Source of the DNA: Xanthomarina arctica
GTDB lineage: Bacteria > Bacteroidota > Bacteroidia > Flavobacteriales > Flavobacteriaceae
DNA: 64,000 nt
Assembly (NCBI RefSeq): GCF_014638915.1
Contig: NZ_BMFQ01000002.1
Location: forward strand, 930,001-994,000
Direction: 5' to 3'
The number at the start of each line of letters is the position of its first letter. The stretch's first letter is position 1. The translations under genes were made by a program, and so were the position numbers. Shown here piece by piece: positions 53,221 through 62,065 of the stretch. The notes under the pieces were generated by a model, which searched no databases, was not told the origin of the DNA, and worked only from the letters and a program-made list of their open reading frames with translations.

Positions 53221-54678
53221 TTATTCTTCAGTAAAAAATTCATCTTTAAAACCAATGAGGTACAATTTATCTTTAGCTCGAGTTACAGCAGTGTATAACC
53301 AACGTAAATAATCTTTTGTAATGCCATCCGGTAAATAAGGCTGTTCTACAAATACCGTATTCCACTGCCCTCCTTGAGATTTATGACAAGTTATGGCATA
53401 GGAAAACTTAACCTGCAAGGCATTAAAATATTTATTATTCTTGACGCTTAAAAACTTTTTATAATTACTAGTTTCATTTTCATAGTCCTTCATAACTTCT
53501 TGATAAAGTCTGTTGGAATCTTCATAGGTAAGCGAAGGAGTTTCTGCTGAAATGGTATCGAGAAGTAACACGGTTTCAAATGGTGCCATTTTAGGATAAT
53601 CAACCATTCGAACTTTCACTTCAGCAAAACGAAAACCATACAAATCAATAATATTAAATATTTCTAGGACCTGAATAATATCTCCATTGGCAATAAACCC
53701 AGCTTCAGTAGTAGGTTTTATCCAAAAATAATTATTCTTAACAACCATTATAAAATCTCCTGTTGTTAACTCATTTTCATTAAATAAAATTCGGTTTCTA
53801 ATTTGTTCATTATATAAATTGGCGCGCTTGTTACTTCTTACTATAATGGCTGTTTCCTCATTGCCTAATTCACTATAGGCATCATTTATAGCATCCATAA
53901 TTTCATAACCATCCGTAAGCCTAATAATATCTGTATAACCGTTTAAATTAAACTTAAAAGTGTCGAAAAAAGTATCTGTAATGGCTTCACGCAAACTCGT
54001 AGCATTAACCAAAATTCCAGAATCTTGCTCTTGCCTAACTACTTCGTCCAACTCCATCTTAGTAACTTCTTTGTTATAGTTAAGACTTAACATGTTTTCA
54101 TCTAAAGCAGGACTTAAATCTAATTTAACTGGAGGTAATTGAGCTGTATCTCCAATTAATAAAAGCTTGCAATTAGAACCAGAATAAACATATTGCATTA
54201 AATCGTCTAAAAGGGAGCCATTTTCAAAAAATTTGGATTCTCCAGGAGTATCTGGAATCATGGAAGCCTCATCAACTATAAAAATGGTGTTTTTATGCTT
54301 ATTAGGTTGTAAAACAAATTTTACACCTCCTCCTTTATCTTTTTTTGGAAAATATATTTTTTTATGGATGGTAAAAGCTTCTTTCCCAGAATAATTGGAG
54401 ATTACTTTTGCTGCACGACCAGTTGGAGCCATTAGCACCGCACGCTTCTCTGCCTTCCATAAATTAGACACAACAGTACCAATGATGGTTGTTTTCCCTG
54501 TTCCAGCATAGCCTTTTAATAAATATAGTGCATTTGGCTCCTTACTAAAAATAAACTCCGAAAGTTGTAATAAAACAATTTCTTGTTTTGATGTAGGTTT
54601 GAATGGAAACTGCTGTCTTATAAGAGAATAAAATTCCGAAGAGGTCATGAAAGATGTTAATTTATTAAATTTCATCAA
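53221..54678 (-). CDS. RecD-like superfamily 1 DNA helicase
   Basis: A 485-residue ATP-dependent helicase of the RecD/TraA type. Walker A is GYAGTGKTTIIG, Walker B is DEASMIPD, a further motif is LLIGDTAQLPP, and the C-terminal UvrD-like part ends VTRAKDKLYLIG with AITCHKSQGGQW. The first ATG gives MMKFNKLTSF; an alternative ATG 30 bases downstream (MTSSEFYS) is also plausible. It is separate from kdsB by 109 bp and divergent from the following gene. Confidence 0.88.
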   Translation of the reverse strand: MMKFNKLTSFMTSSEFYSLIRQQFPFKPTSKQEIVLLQLSEFIFSKEPNALYLLKGYAGTGKTTIIGTVVSNLWKAEKRAVLMAPTGRAAKVISNYSGKEAFTIHKKIYFPKKDKGGGVKFVLQPNKHKNTIFIVDEASMIPDTPGESKFFENGSLLDDLMQYVYSGSNCKLLLIGDTAQLPPVKLDLSPALDENMLSLNYNKEVTKMELDEVVRQEQDSGILVNATSLREAITDTFFDTFKFNLNGYTDIIRLTDGYEIMDAINDAYSELGNEETAIIVRSNKRANLYNEQIRNRILFNENELTTGDFIMVVKNNYFWIKPTTEAGFIANGDIIQVLEIFNIIDLYGFRFAEVKVRMVDYPKMAPFETVLLLDTISAETPSLTYEDSNRLYQEVMKDYENETSNYKKFLSVKNNKYFNALQVKFSYAITCHKSQGGQWNTVFVEQPYLPDGITKDYLRWLYTAVTRAKDKLYLIGFKDEFFTEE

Positions 54679-54771
54679 ATATAGGAATGATTTTTTCGTC
54701 CTTTGGTTTTTACGATTAAAAAAAAATTGTAGATTTGCGTTACACCTTAATAAAATTTAATAACTGACACT

Positions 54772-55506
54772 ATGTTAAAAATAATTCTTATAGCTGTTGC
54801 TGTAATAGTAGTTACAATTGGTTTAGTATGGCTAATTGACAAATTTATCCCTTCTAAAGCAAAGCCTGTTTTGACTATCGCTCTCTGGGCTTTAATTTTC
54901 TTTTTGGGTTACCTGACTTATATGTCTGTTTACGAACCTATTCAATTTAACAAAGTAAAGAACAAACGTTATGCTGTAGTAATTGAGAAGCTTATTGATA
55001 TTAGAGATGCACAATTGGCTCATCAACAAGTAACAGGTCAGTTTGCTCCTAATTTTGAGAGTTTGGAGAAATTTCTAGACACGGCACAATTTACTATTAC
55101 CCAACGTAGAGATTCTACTATTATAGATGAAGAATTAACGAAACGTTATGGTGGTGTTGAAACTACTAAGGAAATTACAATTATTGACACCTTAGGTTTT
55201 AAATCGGTTAAGGATTCATTATTCAAAAACTCTGATAGATATAAAACCATGATGAATGTGCCTAATACAGATGCACAATTTGAAATGCAATCAGGTGTAC
55301 TAGAAGAAAATGATATAAAAATTCCTGTTTTTGAAGCAAGCGTTAAGAAAAGTATCATCTTATTTGATCAAAACAAATCTTTAATTGATCAAGAAAACCA
55401 AGTTATAGCGGTTGATGGTGTTAATGGAGATGCATTAAAAGTAGGATCAATGAACGAAGTTAAGACCATTGGAAATTGGCCTAAAACTTATGGTGATAGC
55501 GAATAA
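54772..55506 (+). CDS. Hypothetical protein with two N-terminal membrane helices
   Basis: The 244 residues have two hydrophobic segments (about 2-24 and 33-52) and a soluble remainder with TITQRRDSTIIDEELTKRYGG. I do not recognise a named family; similar proteins occur beside DUF3822 and rsmD in flavobacteria, to my knowledge without a known function. It overlaps the DUF3822 start by 17 bases, so the two are translationally coupled. Confidence 0.65.
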   Translation: MLKIILIAVAVIVVTIGLVWLIDKFIPSKAKPVLTIALWALIFFLGYLTYMSVYEPIQFNKVKNKRYAVVIEKLIDIRDAQLAHQQVTGQFAPNFESLEKFLDTAQFTITQRRDSTIIDEELTKRYGGVETTKEITIIDTLGFKSVKDSLFKNSDRYKTMMNVPNTDAQFEMQSGVLEENDIKIPVFEASVKKSIILFDQNKSLIDQENQVIAVDGVNGDALKVGSMNEVKTIGNWPKTYGDSE

Positions 55507-56311
55507 TACTGATAAAGTAATAACTAATCTAGAATTGTCCATTCAAGTAAGTTTGAATGGACTTTCTTTTTGTATTCTAAATCGACAAACAAATAGCATT
55601 ACTTTTTTAAAACATTTTGAAAAAGACAAAAAACTTTCGCCTTTTGAAGCTTTAGATTTTCTAAAACATCTATTCAATACAGAAGAAGAATTAAAAACAC
55701 CATTCCATAATGTGCACGTTATTTATGTGAATGAATTGGCTACTCTAGTACCAAAACCTTTATTTAATGAAGATTTTTTAGCAGATTATTTAAAGTTCAA
55801 TTCCAAAATATTAAAATCGGATTTTATTGCTTACGATACGATAGACATAAACGAAAGCGTGAATGTGTATGTGCCATATGTGAACATTAACAATTATATT
55901 TACGACACTTTTGGAACTTTTATCTACAGTCATTTTTCATCCATACTTATCGATAAGATTCTACAGATTGAAAAACATGCAGACAATTTTAAACTCTATG
56001 TAAACGTTAATAAAGACCATTTTGAAATTGTTGTAACTAACAAAGGACAATTAACATTGTATAACACCTTTGACTATTCGACTAAAGAAGATTTTATTTA
56101 TTATATTTTATTTACCATTGAACAATTGAAGCTCAATCCTGAAAAAATAGACCTTGTGCTTTTAGGATGTATTGATAAAGATTCAGATTTATTCGAAATA
56201 CTTTATAAATACATTCGTCATGTCCATTTTGGCAAAAGATTAGATTCCTACCTTTATACTAACAATCCAAAATCTAATTATTCAGATTTTGTACTAATAC
56301 AAAGTTTTTAA
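55490..56311 (+). CDS. DUF3822 family protein (actin-like fold)
   Basis: I start at ATG 55490 (MVIANNTD); an upstream TTG would extend it by seven residues into the preceding gene without support. The 273 residues show the DUF3822 layout with an actin/FGGY-like arrangement of beta sheets (LELSIQVSLNGLSFCILNRQ, then VNVYVPYVNINNYIYDTFGTF). Function is unknown. Its stop overlaps the rsmD start by one base (TAATG), showing coupling with rRNA methylation. Confidence 0.8.
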   Translation: MVIANNTDKVITNLELSIQVSLNGLSFCILNRQTNSITFLKHFEKDKKLSPFEALDFLKHLFNTEEELKTPFHNVHVIYVNELATLVPKPLFNEDFLADYLKFNSKILKSDFIAYDTIDINESVNVYVPYVNINNYIYDTFGTFIYSHFSSILIDKILQIEKHADNFKLYVNVNKDHFEIVVTNKGQLTLYNTFDYSTKEDFIYYILFTIEQLKLNPEKIDLVLLGCIDKDSDLFEILYKYIRHVHFGKRLDSYLYTNNPKSNYSDFVLIQSF

Positions 56312-56868
56312 TGCGCATAGTTTCTGGAGAATTTAAAGGCAGACGGATTACTGCTCCTAAAAAACTTCCTGTTCGTCCTACCACAGATATGGCTAAGGAA
56401 GCTTTATTTAATATTTTAAACAATCTATATTATCTTGACGATATCTCTGTTCTAGACCTTTTTTCAGGAACAGGAAATATAAGCTATGAATTTGCGTCAC
56501 GTGGTACTAAAGATATTGTTTCAGTAGATCAAGATTATGGCTGTATTAAATTTATTAATGAGACAGCAATTAGTTTTGGTATGACTATTCGAACTATAAA
56601 GAGTGATGTTTTTAAGTTTTTAGAAAAATCGACACAAAAAGCGACTATTATTTTTGCCGACCCTCCTTACGAATTCTCTTTGGAATATTTTACCAGAATT
56701 CCTGAGCTTGTATTTAAAAACAACCTATTAGAAGAAGGCGGTGTTTTAGTTGTAGAACATTCGAAACACACCGATTTATCTAAAGTTGAAAATTTTAGCT
56801 ATTCCAAAAGTTATGGCGGAAACATGTTTAGCTTTTTTAATGCCGAAAGTAGCGACGAAGAAGAATAA
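56311..56868 (+). CDS. rsmD: 16S rRNA (guanine966-N2) methyltransferase
   Basis: Methylates G966 of 16S rRNA. The N-terminus MRIVSGEFKGRRI and GTPxxxRPTTDM-type segment (LPVRPTTDMAKEALFNIL), the SAM loop VLDLFSGTGNISYE and the catalytic DPPYEF are all visible. Length 185 is normal. It is the last of the coupled hypothetical-DUF3822-rsmD operon. Confidence 0.93.
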   Translation: MRIVSGEFKGRRITAPKKLPVRPTTDMAKEALFNILNNLYYLDDISVLDLFSGTGNISYEFASRGTKDIVSVDQDYGCIKFINETAISFGMTIRTIKSDVFKFLEKSTQKATIIFADPPYEFSLEYFTRIPELVFKNNLLEEGGVLVVEHSKHTDLSKVENFSYSKSYGGNMFSFFNAESSDEEE

Positions 56869-56879
56869 ATTATAAAACA

Positions 56880-56909
56880 AATCCCAAATAGTATACACTA
56901 AATGGGATT
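56880..56909. terminator. Hairpin between rsmD and RNase P RNA
   Basis: AATCCCA (56880-56886) pairs with TGGGATT (56903-56909), with an inner TAGT/ACTA stem. It lies 11 bp after the rsmD stop and directly beyond the 3' end of rnpB on the other strand, so it may serve both. Confidence 0.6.
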
Positions 56910-56917
56910 GTTTATTT

Positions 56918-57244
56918 AAGCAAATCTATAAGCCGAATTCTGTACATTCTCTATTTATAAAATAGAAAAGCCCTTATCATTTATCTGAGCATACTGTTAC
57001 CAGCACACTTTAGCTGCCTACCCTCCAACAATCGAGCGTGCCGCCCTCAAACGTTGGTATACATGACATTGCACCACATAGAGTTTACCTGGTTTCACTA
57101 CAGCATTACCTGTACATACTTTCTGTTGCACTTTTCCTAATCTCACGACTGGTGGCCATTAACCACTATGTTGCACTACGGTGTTCGGACTTTCCTCCAT
57201 CCTGAATAAACAGGACAGCGATAAGGCGATCTGCTTCCTGCAAA
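56918..57244 (-). ncRNA. rnpB: RNase P RNA
   Basis: On the minus strand the 5' part contains GAGGAAAGTCCGAACACC (revcomp of 57181-57198), the hallmark of bacterial RNase P RNA CR-I. The 3' end contains ACAGAATTCGGCTTATAG, which pairs with the 5' GCGATCGCC-side region. The ends were set by the limits of this pairing and are approximate to within about 10 bases. This RNA cleaves the 5' leaders of tRNA precursors. Confidence 0.95.
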
Positions 57245-57400
57245 GTTATGTAAAAGTTATAAGTACTAAGAGTTAAAAGTGTCTAAAGTTATAAGTACTT
57301 AAAGTTAAGTGCGACTAAAGTATTTTTAAAAACCAACTTTAGGCACTCTAGACACTTTAAATACTTTAGGCACTTTTTTTGTTAATAACTCCTATTAAAT
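57245..57400. repeat. Degenerate AAAGT/ACTTT repeats between rnpB and dnaX
   Basis: This stretch is built from repeated units such as AAAGTTATAAGTACT and CTAAAGT on the left and their inverted forms ACTTTAGGCACT and ACTTTAAATACTTT on the right. The two sides can form a long imperfect hairpin ending in a T-run near 57372. The function is unknown; similar CTAAAGT arrays occur in other flavobacterial intergenic regions. Confidence 0.5.
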
Positions 57401-57436
57401 TTAGCTTTAAAATCAACTTATTTTAAGCTGAATTTT

Positions 57437-57444
57437 TAACTTTG
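57437..57444 (+). promoter_or_regulatory. -7-like element upstream of dnaX
   Basis: TAACTTTG matches TAnnTTTG. A TAGCAT/ATGCTA hairpin (57458-57474) lies between it and the start codon. No clear -33 element. Confidence 0.4.
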
Positions 57445-57491
57445 TTACAAGATCAATTAGCATCTTGAATGCTAAATTAAATTAGGTAAAA

Positions 57492-59240
57492 TTGGAACAC
57501 TTTGTAGTATCTGCGCGTAAATACAGACCTCAAACGTTTAAGGACGTTGTTGGGCAGCAAGCTATTACAAATACCTTACTGAATGCCATTGAAAACAATC
57601 ATTTAGCACAAGCATTATTATTTACAGGTCCTCGTGGTGTTGGTAAAACAACTTGTGCACGTATTTTGGCTAAAATGATTAATAGCGATGGTACAGAAAA
57701 AGTAGATGAAGATTTTGCTTTTAATATTTTTGAACTAGATGCGGCTTCTAATAACGGTGTAGACCAAATTAGAGAATTAACAGATCAGGTTCGTATTCCA
57801 CCACAAGTAGGAAAATACAAAGTGTATATTATTGATGAAGTTCACATGCTTTCTCAAGCGGCTTTTAATGCCTTCTTGAAAACCCTAGAAGAACCACCAA
57901 AACATTGCATTTTTATACTTGCAACTACAGAAAAACATAAAATTATTCCAACCATCTTATCGCGTTGTCAGATTTTCGATTTTAAACGCATAACCGTTAA
58001 AGATGCCAAAGAATATTTAAAATTTATTGCTCAAGAACAAGGCATTGATGCAGAAGACGACGCACTTCATATCATCGCTCAAAAAGCAGATGGCGCTATG
58101 CGTGATGCACTTTCCATTTTTGATCGTGTGGTTAGTTTCTCTGGAAAACATTTAACCAGACAGGCAGTTACCGAAAACTTAAATGTTCTTGATTACGAAA
58201 CCTATTTTACAAGTACAGATTATATACTTGAAAATAATATTCCTGCCTTGTTAATTCAATTTAACAGCATTTTAGCCAAAGGTTTCGATGGACATCATTA
58301 CATCGCTGGACTGGCTTCTCACTTTAGAGATTTGCTGGTTTGTAAGAATTCTGAAACCATTGAACTTTTAGAAGTTGGCGAAGACACCAAAGATAAGTAC
58401 CTGATTCAATCTAAAAAAGCATCGCAACCATTTTTACTGCATGGCATTGAACTTGCCAACGATTGTGATTTAAAATTTAAATCCAGCAAAAATCAACGGT
58501 TACTTGTTGAATTATGTATCATGCAGCTTGCCTCTATCACTTTTGATGGAGAAAAAAAAAATAGCAAAAACTTCATAATTCCTGCCAGTTATTTTATTAA
58601 AAAAGGAATTAAGCCTATTCCTGTTGCTGTTCCAAAAAAACAACAAGCTGTAGCTGAAAAATCAGAGCAAAGCACTTATGCCCAAGTTGCAACAAATGCA
58701 ACTTCGGTTTCTAAGAAAATAGCCGAAACTGTTACACAAGAAACTTCTGAAATTCCAAAAATTACTTTAAACAGTGGGAAAAAAGCAACTTCAGGACTTT
58801 CACTTAAAAGTATTCAAGCAAAAAAAGACCATCAAATAAAACAAATGGAAGTTGTTGTTGATGAAGAAAATTTACCAACAGATCAGTTTACCAATGAAGT
58901 TTTTATGTCCTACTGGAGCTCCTTTGTTAAAACATTGGAAGAAAAAGGACAATTTAATTTGGCTTCCATACTTTCCATAGATACTCCAAAAGTAGTTGGA
59001 ACAACTATACATTTAGAATTCCCAAATGCCACAAACAAGGTAGAAGTTGAACGTCAGCAATACGACTTGATGATGTTCTTAAAAAAAGCCCTTAATAATT
59101 ACGACCTTCATTTATCCATAGAAGTTAATGAAGAAATGGAAAAGCAATATGCTTATTCATCCATGGATAAATATGAAAAATTATTAGAGAAAAACCCAGC
59201 CATAGAAACCTTACGAAAAACATTCGATTTAGATATTTAA
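57492..59240 (+). CDS. dnaX: DNA polymerase III gamma/tau subunit
   Basis: Clamp-loader ATPase. Walker A is GPRGVGKTT at 44-52 and DEVHMLS the Walker B region; the domain-III and the tau-like tail follow to 582 residues. The zinc-binding Cys4 module, usual in E. coli and Bacillus DnaX after the P-loop, is absent: after CARILAKMINSDG the chain goes directly to FNIFELDAASNN. The start must be TTG (57492) since TAG lies in frame 9 bases upstream and MEHFVVSARKYRPQTF is the conserved opening. Confidence 0.93.
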   Translation: MEHFVVSARKYRPQTFKDVVGQQAITNTLLNAIENNHLAQALLFTGPRGVGKTTCARILAKMINSDGTEKVDEDFAFNIFELDAASNNGVDQIRELTDQVRIPPQVGKYKVYIIDEVHMLSQAAFNAFLKTLEEPPKHCIFILATTEKHKIIPTILSRCQIFDFKRITVKDAKEYLKFIAQEQGIDAEDDALHIIAQKADGAMRDALSIFDRVVSFSGKHLTRQAVTENLNVLDYETYFTSTDYILENNIPALLIQFNSILAKGFDGHHYIAGLASHFRDLLVCKNSETIELLEVGEDTKDKYLIQSKKASQPFLLHGIELANDCDLKFKSSKNQRLLVELCIMQLASITFDGEKKNSKNFIIPASYFIKKGIKPIPVAVPKKQQAVAEKSEQSTYAQVATNATSVSKKIAETVTQETSEIPKITLNSGKKATSGLSLKSIQAKKDHQIKQMEVVVDEENLPTDQFTNEVFMSYWSSFVKTLEEKGQFNLASILSIDTPKVVGTTIHLEFPNATNKVEVERQQYDLMMFLKKALNNYDLHLSIEVNEEMEKQYAYSSMDKYEKLLEKNPAIETLRKTFDLDI

Positions 59241-59296
59241 CTTGAAAAAAAAGAATAAAGAGAAAAGAAAATAGAATCATTTTAACAGAATTTATT

Positions 59297-59866
59297 ATGT
59301 CGAAATTTATATTATTACTTGTATTTATTGGAATAGTTTCTGTGAGTTGCGATGGCAGAGATCGTGTTTATAATAACAACTCAGCCGTCTTGAAGGAAAA
59401 CAAGCTGTTAGATTCTTTTTCTGAAAGCATAACTTATATTCCAGAAACATATACGGAAGTTGTTACTGATACCATTTTAAGTAATGGTTTTCATATAAAA
59501 ATGAAAACATATTCCAGCATGGAAAAAAGTGTTTTAAATGAGTTTAAACAAGACACAATAAACCATAAAGAATATTACAGAGAGTTTATTTCGGAAGTGA
59601 TTATCACTAAAAATTCAATAGAAATTTTTAATAAAAAGGTGGACAAACAGTTTTTTGAAACTATAAAAAACGACCTTCAATTAAACAATTCCATTGTGAA
59701 AATTATGGTTGACGAATCTTCATCTATTGAAAAGGATCGTATTGTTTTGTCGGCTATGATTCAGAAAACAAATAGTAATAAAGTGACTTTTTGTGACATC
59801 GTGATTGATTCTGAAGGAAAGTTTGAACTAAGAAAAATCAATGAGCTTTATGCTTATTCTAATTAG
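59297..59866 (+). CDS. Hypothetical lipoprotein
   Basis: The 189-residue protein starts with a lipoprotein signal ending at C19 (LLLVFIGIVSVSC). The remainder is mixed alpha/beta and rich in charged residues (NHKEYYREFISEVIITKNSIEIFNKKV). No family is recognised. It is 56 bp after dnaX and 13 bp before miaE, so it is possibly part of a dnaX-lipoprotein-miaE transcript. Confidence 0.65.
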   Translation: MSKFILLLVFIGIVSVSCDGRDRVYNNNSAVLKENKLLDSFSESITYIPETYTEVVTDTILSNGFHIKMKTYSSMEKSVLNEFKQDTINHKEYYREFISEVIITKNSIEIFNKKVDKQFFETIKNDLQLNNSIVKIMVDESSSIEKDRIVLSAMIQKTNSNKVTFCDIVIDSEGKFELRKINELYAYSN

Positions 59867-59879
59867 TTAATTTTAAAAA

Positions 59880-60479
59880 ATGACTAAACCAAAAATCATG
59901 TTAGGGTTGAAATTACCAACCGACCCACGTTGGGTAAACATAGTAGAAAAAAACATTGAAGACATTCTAACAGACCATGCTTATTGCGAGCAAAAGGCGG
60001 CAAGTACTGCCATTTCTCTAATTGTAGGGTTTCCGGAATACACAGAGCTTGTTCAAGAAATGATTGCCTTAGTAAAGGAGGAAATAAGCCATTTTAAAAT
60101 GGTTCATGATCGCATTATCGAAAATGGTTGGATTTTAGGTCGCGATAGAAAAGACGATTATGTTTTACAATTGATTACTTTTTTCCCAAAAGGAGGAAGT
60201 AGAACTACTCAATTAGTACATAGATTGCTTTATGCTGCCTTAATTGAAGCCAGAAGTTGTGAGCGTTTTAGACTGCTTTCAGAAGAATTGGAAGATAAAG
60301 AACTGGCTGAATTCTATAGAAAATTAATGGTAAGTGAAGCCAACCATTACACCATGTTTTTAGGTTTTGCCAGACAATATGGAGACCGAAAAGAAGTGGA
60401 TGAAAAGTGGCAAAACCTTCTTGATTTTGAAGCAAATATCATGAAAGACTTAAGCAAAAAACAAACCATTCATGGATAA
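59880..60479 (+). CDS. miaE: tRNA-(ms2io6A)-hydroxylase
   Basis: Diiron enzyme that hydroxylates the isopentenyl group of ms2i6A at tRNA position 37. Visible metal ligands are E in HAYCEQKAAS, the E-x-x-H of KEEISHFKMVH, E in EARSCERF and the E-x-x-H of SEANHYTMF, the ferritin-like pattern. Length 199 is normal. It ends before a strong terminator. Confidence 0.93.
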   Translation: MTKPKIMLGLKLPTDPRWVNIVEKNIEDILTDHAYCEQKAASTAISLIVGFPEYTELVQEMIALVKEEISHFKMVHDRIIENGWILGRDRKDDYVLQLITFFPKGGSRTTQLVHRLLYAALIEARSCERFRLLSEELEDKELAEFYRKLMVSEANHYTMFLGFARQYGDRKEVDEKWQNLLDFEANIMKDLSKKQTIHG

Positions 60480-60480
60480 A

Positions 60481-60520
60481 AAAAACTCCGATACTTTTTT
60501 AAGATATCGGAGTTTTTTTT
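60481..60520 (+). terminator. Terminator of miaE
   Basis: AAAAACTCCGATA (60481-60493) pairs with TATCGGAGTTTTT (60505-60517), followed by a T-run. It also serves the convergent beta-barrel gene that stops at 60535. Confidence 0.85.
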
Positions 60521-60534
60521 GAAGTTTTAGATAA

Positions 60535-61062
60535 TTATATTTTTACACCAACACCTATTTGAATGTTGCTATTTTTTGCTTCATAGTAGGAATCGTCATC
60601 TATAACATTTGTAAATCCGTAGGAATATCTGGCATCGATGAAAATGATATCAGTAATAAAAAATTCCACACCTCCTAATGCCGAGAAAGCAAAGTTTTTA
60701 TAACCATCTTCAAACTCCCATACTTTAACACCAACCATTGGACCAGCTCCAACGGAGAATCTATCGCCAAATCTATATTTCAGTAATATTGGTAACTGTA
60801 TGTAATCTATTCTTAAATCTTTACTTTTTGCACCTTCGCCTGAAAATTGGAGTTCTGGAGCAATACCAAGGGTTTCCGATAAATCATATTCAGCAAAAAA
60901 TCCAAAAGCAAAACCGTTTCTATGCGTATTTTCAAAATCTGGATTAGGTTTAAAATCTAAGTTGGAAATGTTTAAGCCTGCACGAACACCAAACATGCCT
61001 TCTTGAGAAAAGGAATAGTTTGCACAAATTACAAAGGCTATAAGTAGTATTGTTTTTTTCAT
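60535..61062 (-). CDS. Outer-membrane beta-barrel (porin-like) protein
   Basis: A 175-residue exported protein with a signal peptide (MKKTILLIAFVICANYSFSQ). The body is composed of amphipathic beta strands of the OmpW/PorT-like outer-membrane barrel class (FGVRAGLNISNLDF, SVGAGPMVGVKVWEF, FIDARYSYGFTNV) and ends in IQIGVGVKI. An outer-membrane location is expected; the ligand is unknown. Confidence 0.85.
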   Translation of the reverse strand: MKKTILLIAFVICANYSFSQEGMFGVRAGLNISNLDFKPNPDFENTHRNGFAFGFFAEYDLSETLGIAPELQFSGEGAKSKDLRIDYIQLPILLKYRFGDRFSVGAGPMVGVKVWEFEDGYKNFAFSALGGVEFFITDIIFIDARYSYGFTNVIDDDSYYEAKNSNIQIGVGVKI

Positions 61063-61158
61063 AGTAATATAGTTTAATAATAGTTTCGGGTTTCTAATGA
61101 AGCTAATATATACGTTTTACCGAAAAGTAAAATATATTAAAGATTAAATGTATACTTT

Positions 61159-62064
61159 TTACTGTGTATTGCTAGAAACCGTATCGTAGTAGATGCTTTT
61201 TATAATGCCATCGGACAAACCAATTTTAGGCACGTAAATGTCTTTAGCTCCACTCCATTTCATGGCAGACAAATAGATTCTAGTAGCAGGAATAATAACA
61301 TCTGCACGATCTTGATTTAAATCCAATTCGGTAATACGTTCTTCGTAAGAATAAGATTGTAAGGTATTGTAATAGGACGTTAAATAGAAATAGGTTAAAG
61401 GTTTTCCTAAAGGTTTTCCAGAGATTTTAAATATTTTATTAATGTTTCCACCGGAACCAATGACATCAATTTTTTCGAAGGCATCGGTGTTTTTCTTAAT
61501 CCAGACTTCTAATTCGTTCCATGTTTCTTTTTTAACAATATCGTTCAGCAATCTAACGGTTCCTATTTTAAACGACTTAGATGTCACTGTTTCTCCTTTA
61601 TTTATAACTGTAAATTCTGAACTCCCGCCACCAACATCAACATATAAGTAGGTTTTATTCTTATCTATATAAGAGTTCAAATCCGTAGCCGCAATGATGG
61701 CCGCTTCCTCTTCTCCTTCAATAATATCTATTCTAATTTTCGTTTTTTTATAGATTAAGGCCGAAATCTCTTTCCCGTTTATAGCCTCTCGCATAGCTGA
61801 AGTAGCACAAGCCTTATATTTTACCACATTATGCGTTTTCATTAATAATTTAAACGCTTTCATGGTATCTATCATTCTTTCTATGTTGAAATCTGAGATG
61901 TTCTGATCCAGGAACACGTCCGCGCCTAAACGAACTGGTACACGAACTAGAGAACTTTTTTTGAAACGCGCTTCCTTTCCTTTTTCTTCTATAATATTAG
62001 CTATTAGCAATCTAACAGCGTTTGAACCAATATCGATAGCGGCATATTTCTTTATTGAAAGCAT
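61159..62064 (-). CDS. ppx: Exopolyphosphatase (Ppx/GppA)
   Basis: Hydrolyses polyphosphate from the chain end or pppGpp. The 301-residue protein has the actin-like phosphate loops YAAIDIGSNAVRLLI at the N-terminus and YVDVGGGSSEFTVI in the middle, and is of the short bacteroidal form without the C-terminal HD extension. It is 1 bp downstream of ppk1 on the same strand, so synthesis and breakdown of polyphosphate are coexpressed. Confidence 0.92.
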   Translation of the reverse strand: MLSIKKYAAIDIGSNAVRLLIANIIEEKGKEARFKKSSLVRVPVRLGADVFLDQNISDFNIERMIDTMKAFKLLMKTHNVVKYKACATSAMREAINGKEISALIYKKTKIRIDIIEGEEEAAIIAATDLNSYIDKNKTYLYVDVGGGSSEFTVINKGETVTSKSFKIGTVRLLNDIVKKETWNELEVWIKKNTDAFEKIDVIGSGGNINKIFKISGKPLGKPLTYFYLTSYYNTLQSYSYEERITELDLNQDRADVIIPATRIYLSAMKWSGAKDIYVPKIGLSDGIIKSIYYDTVSSNTQ

Positions 62065-62065
62065 A

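Noticed and set aside
55469-55489. TTG start for the DUF3822 protein
   Set aside because: ATG at 55490 is better placed; the extra seven residues overlap the preceding gene and are not needed for the family.
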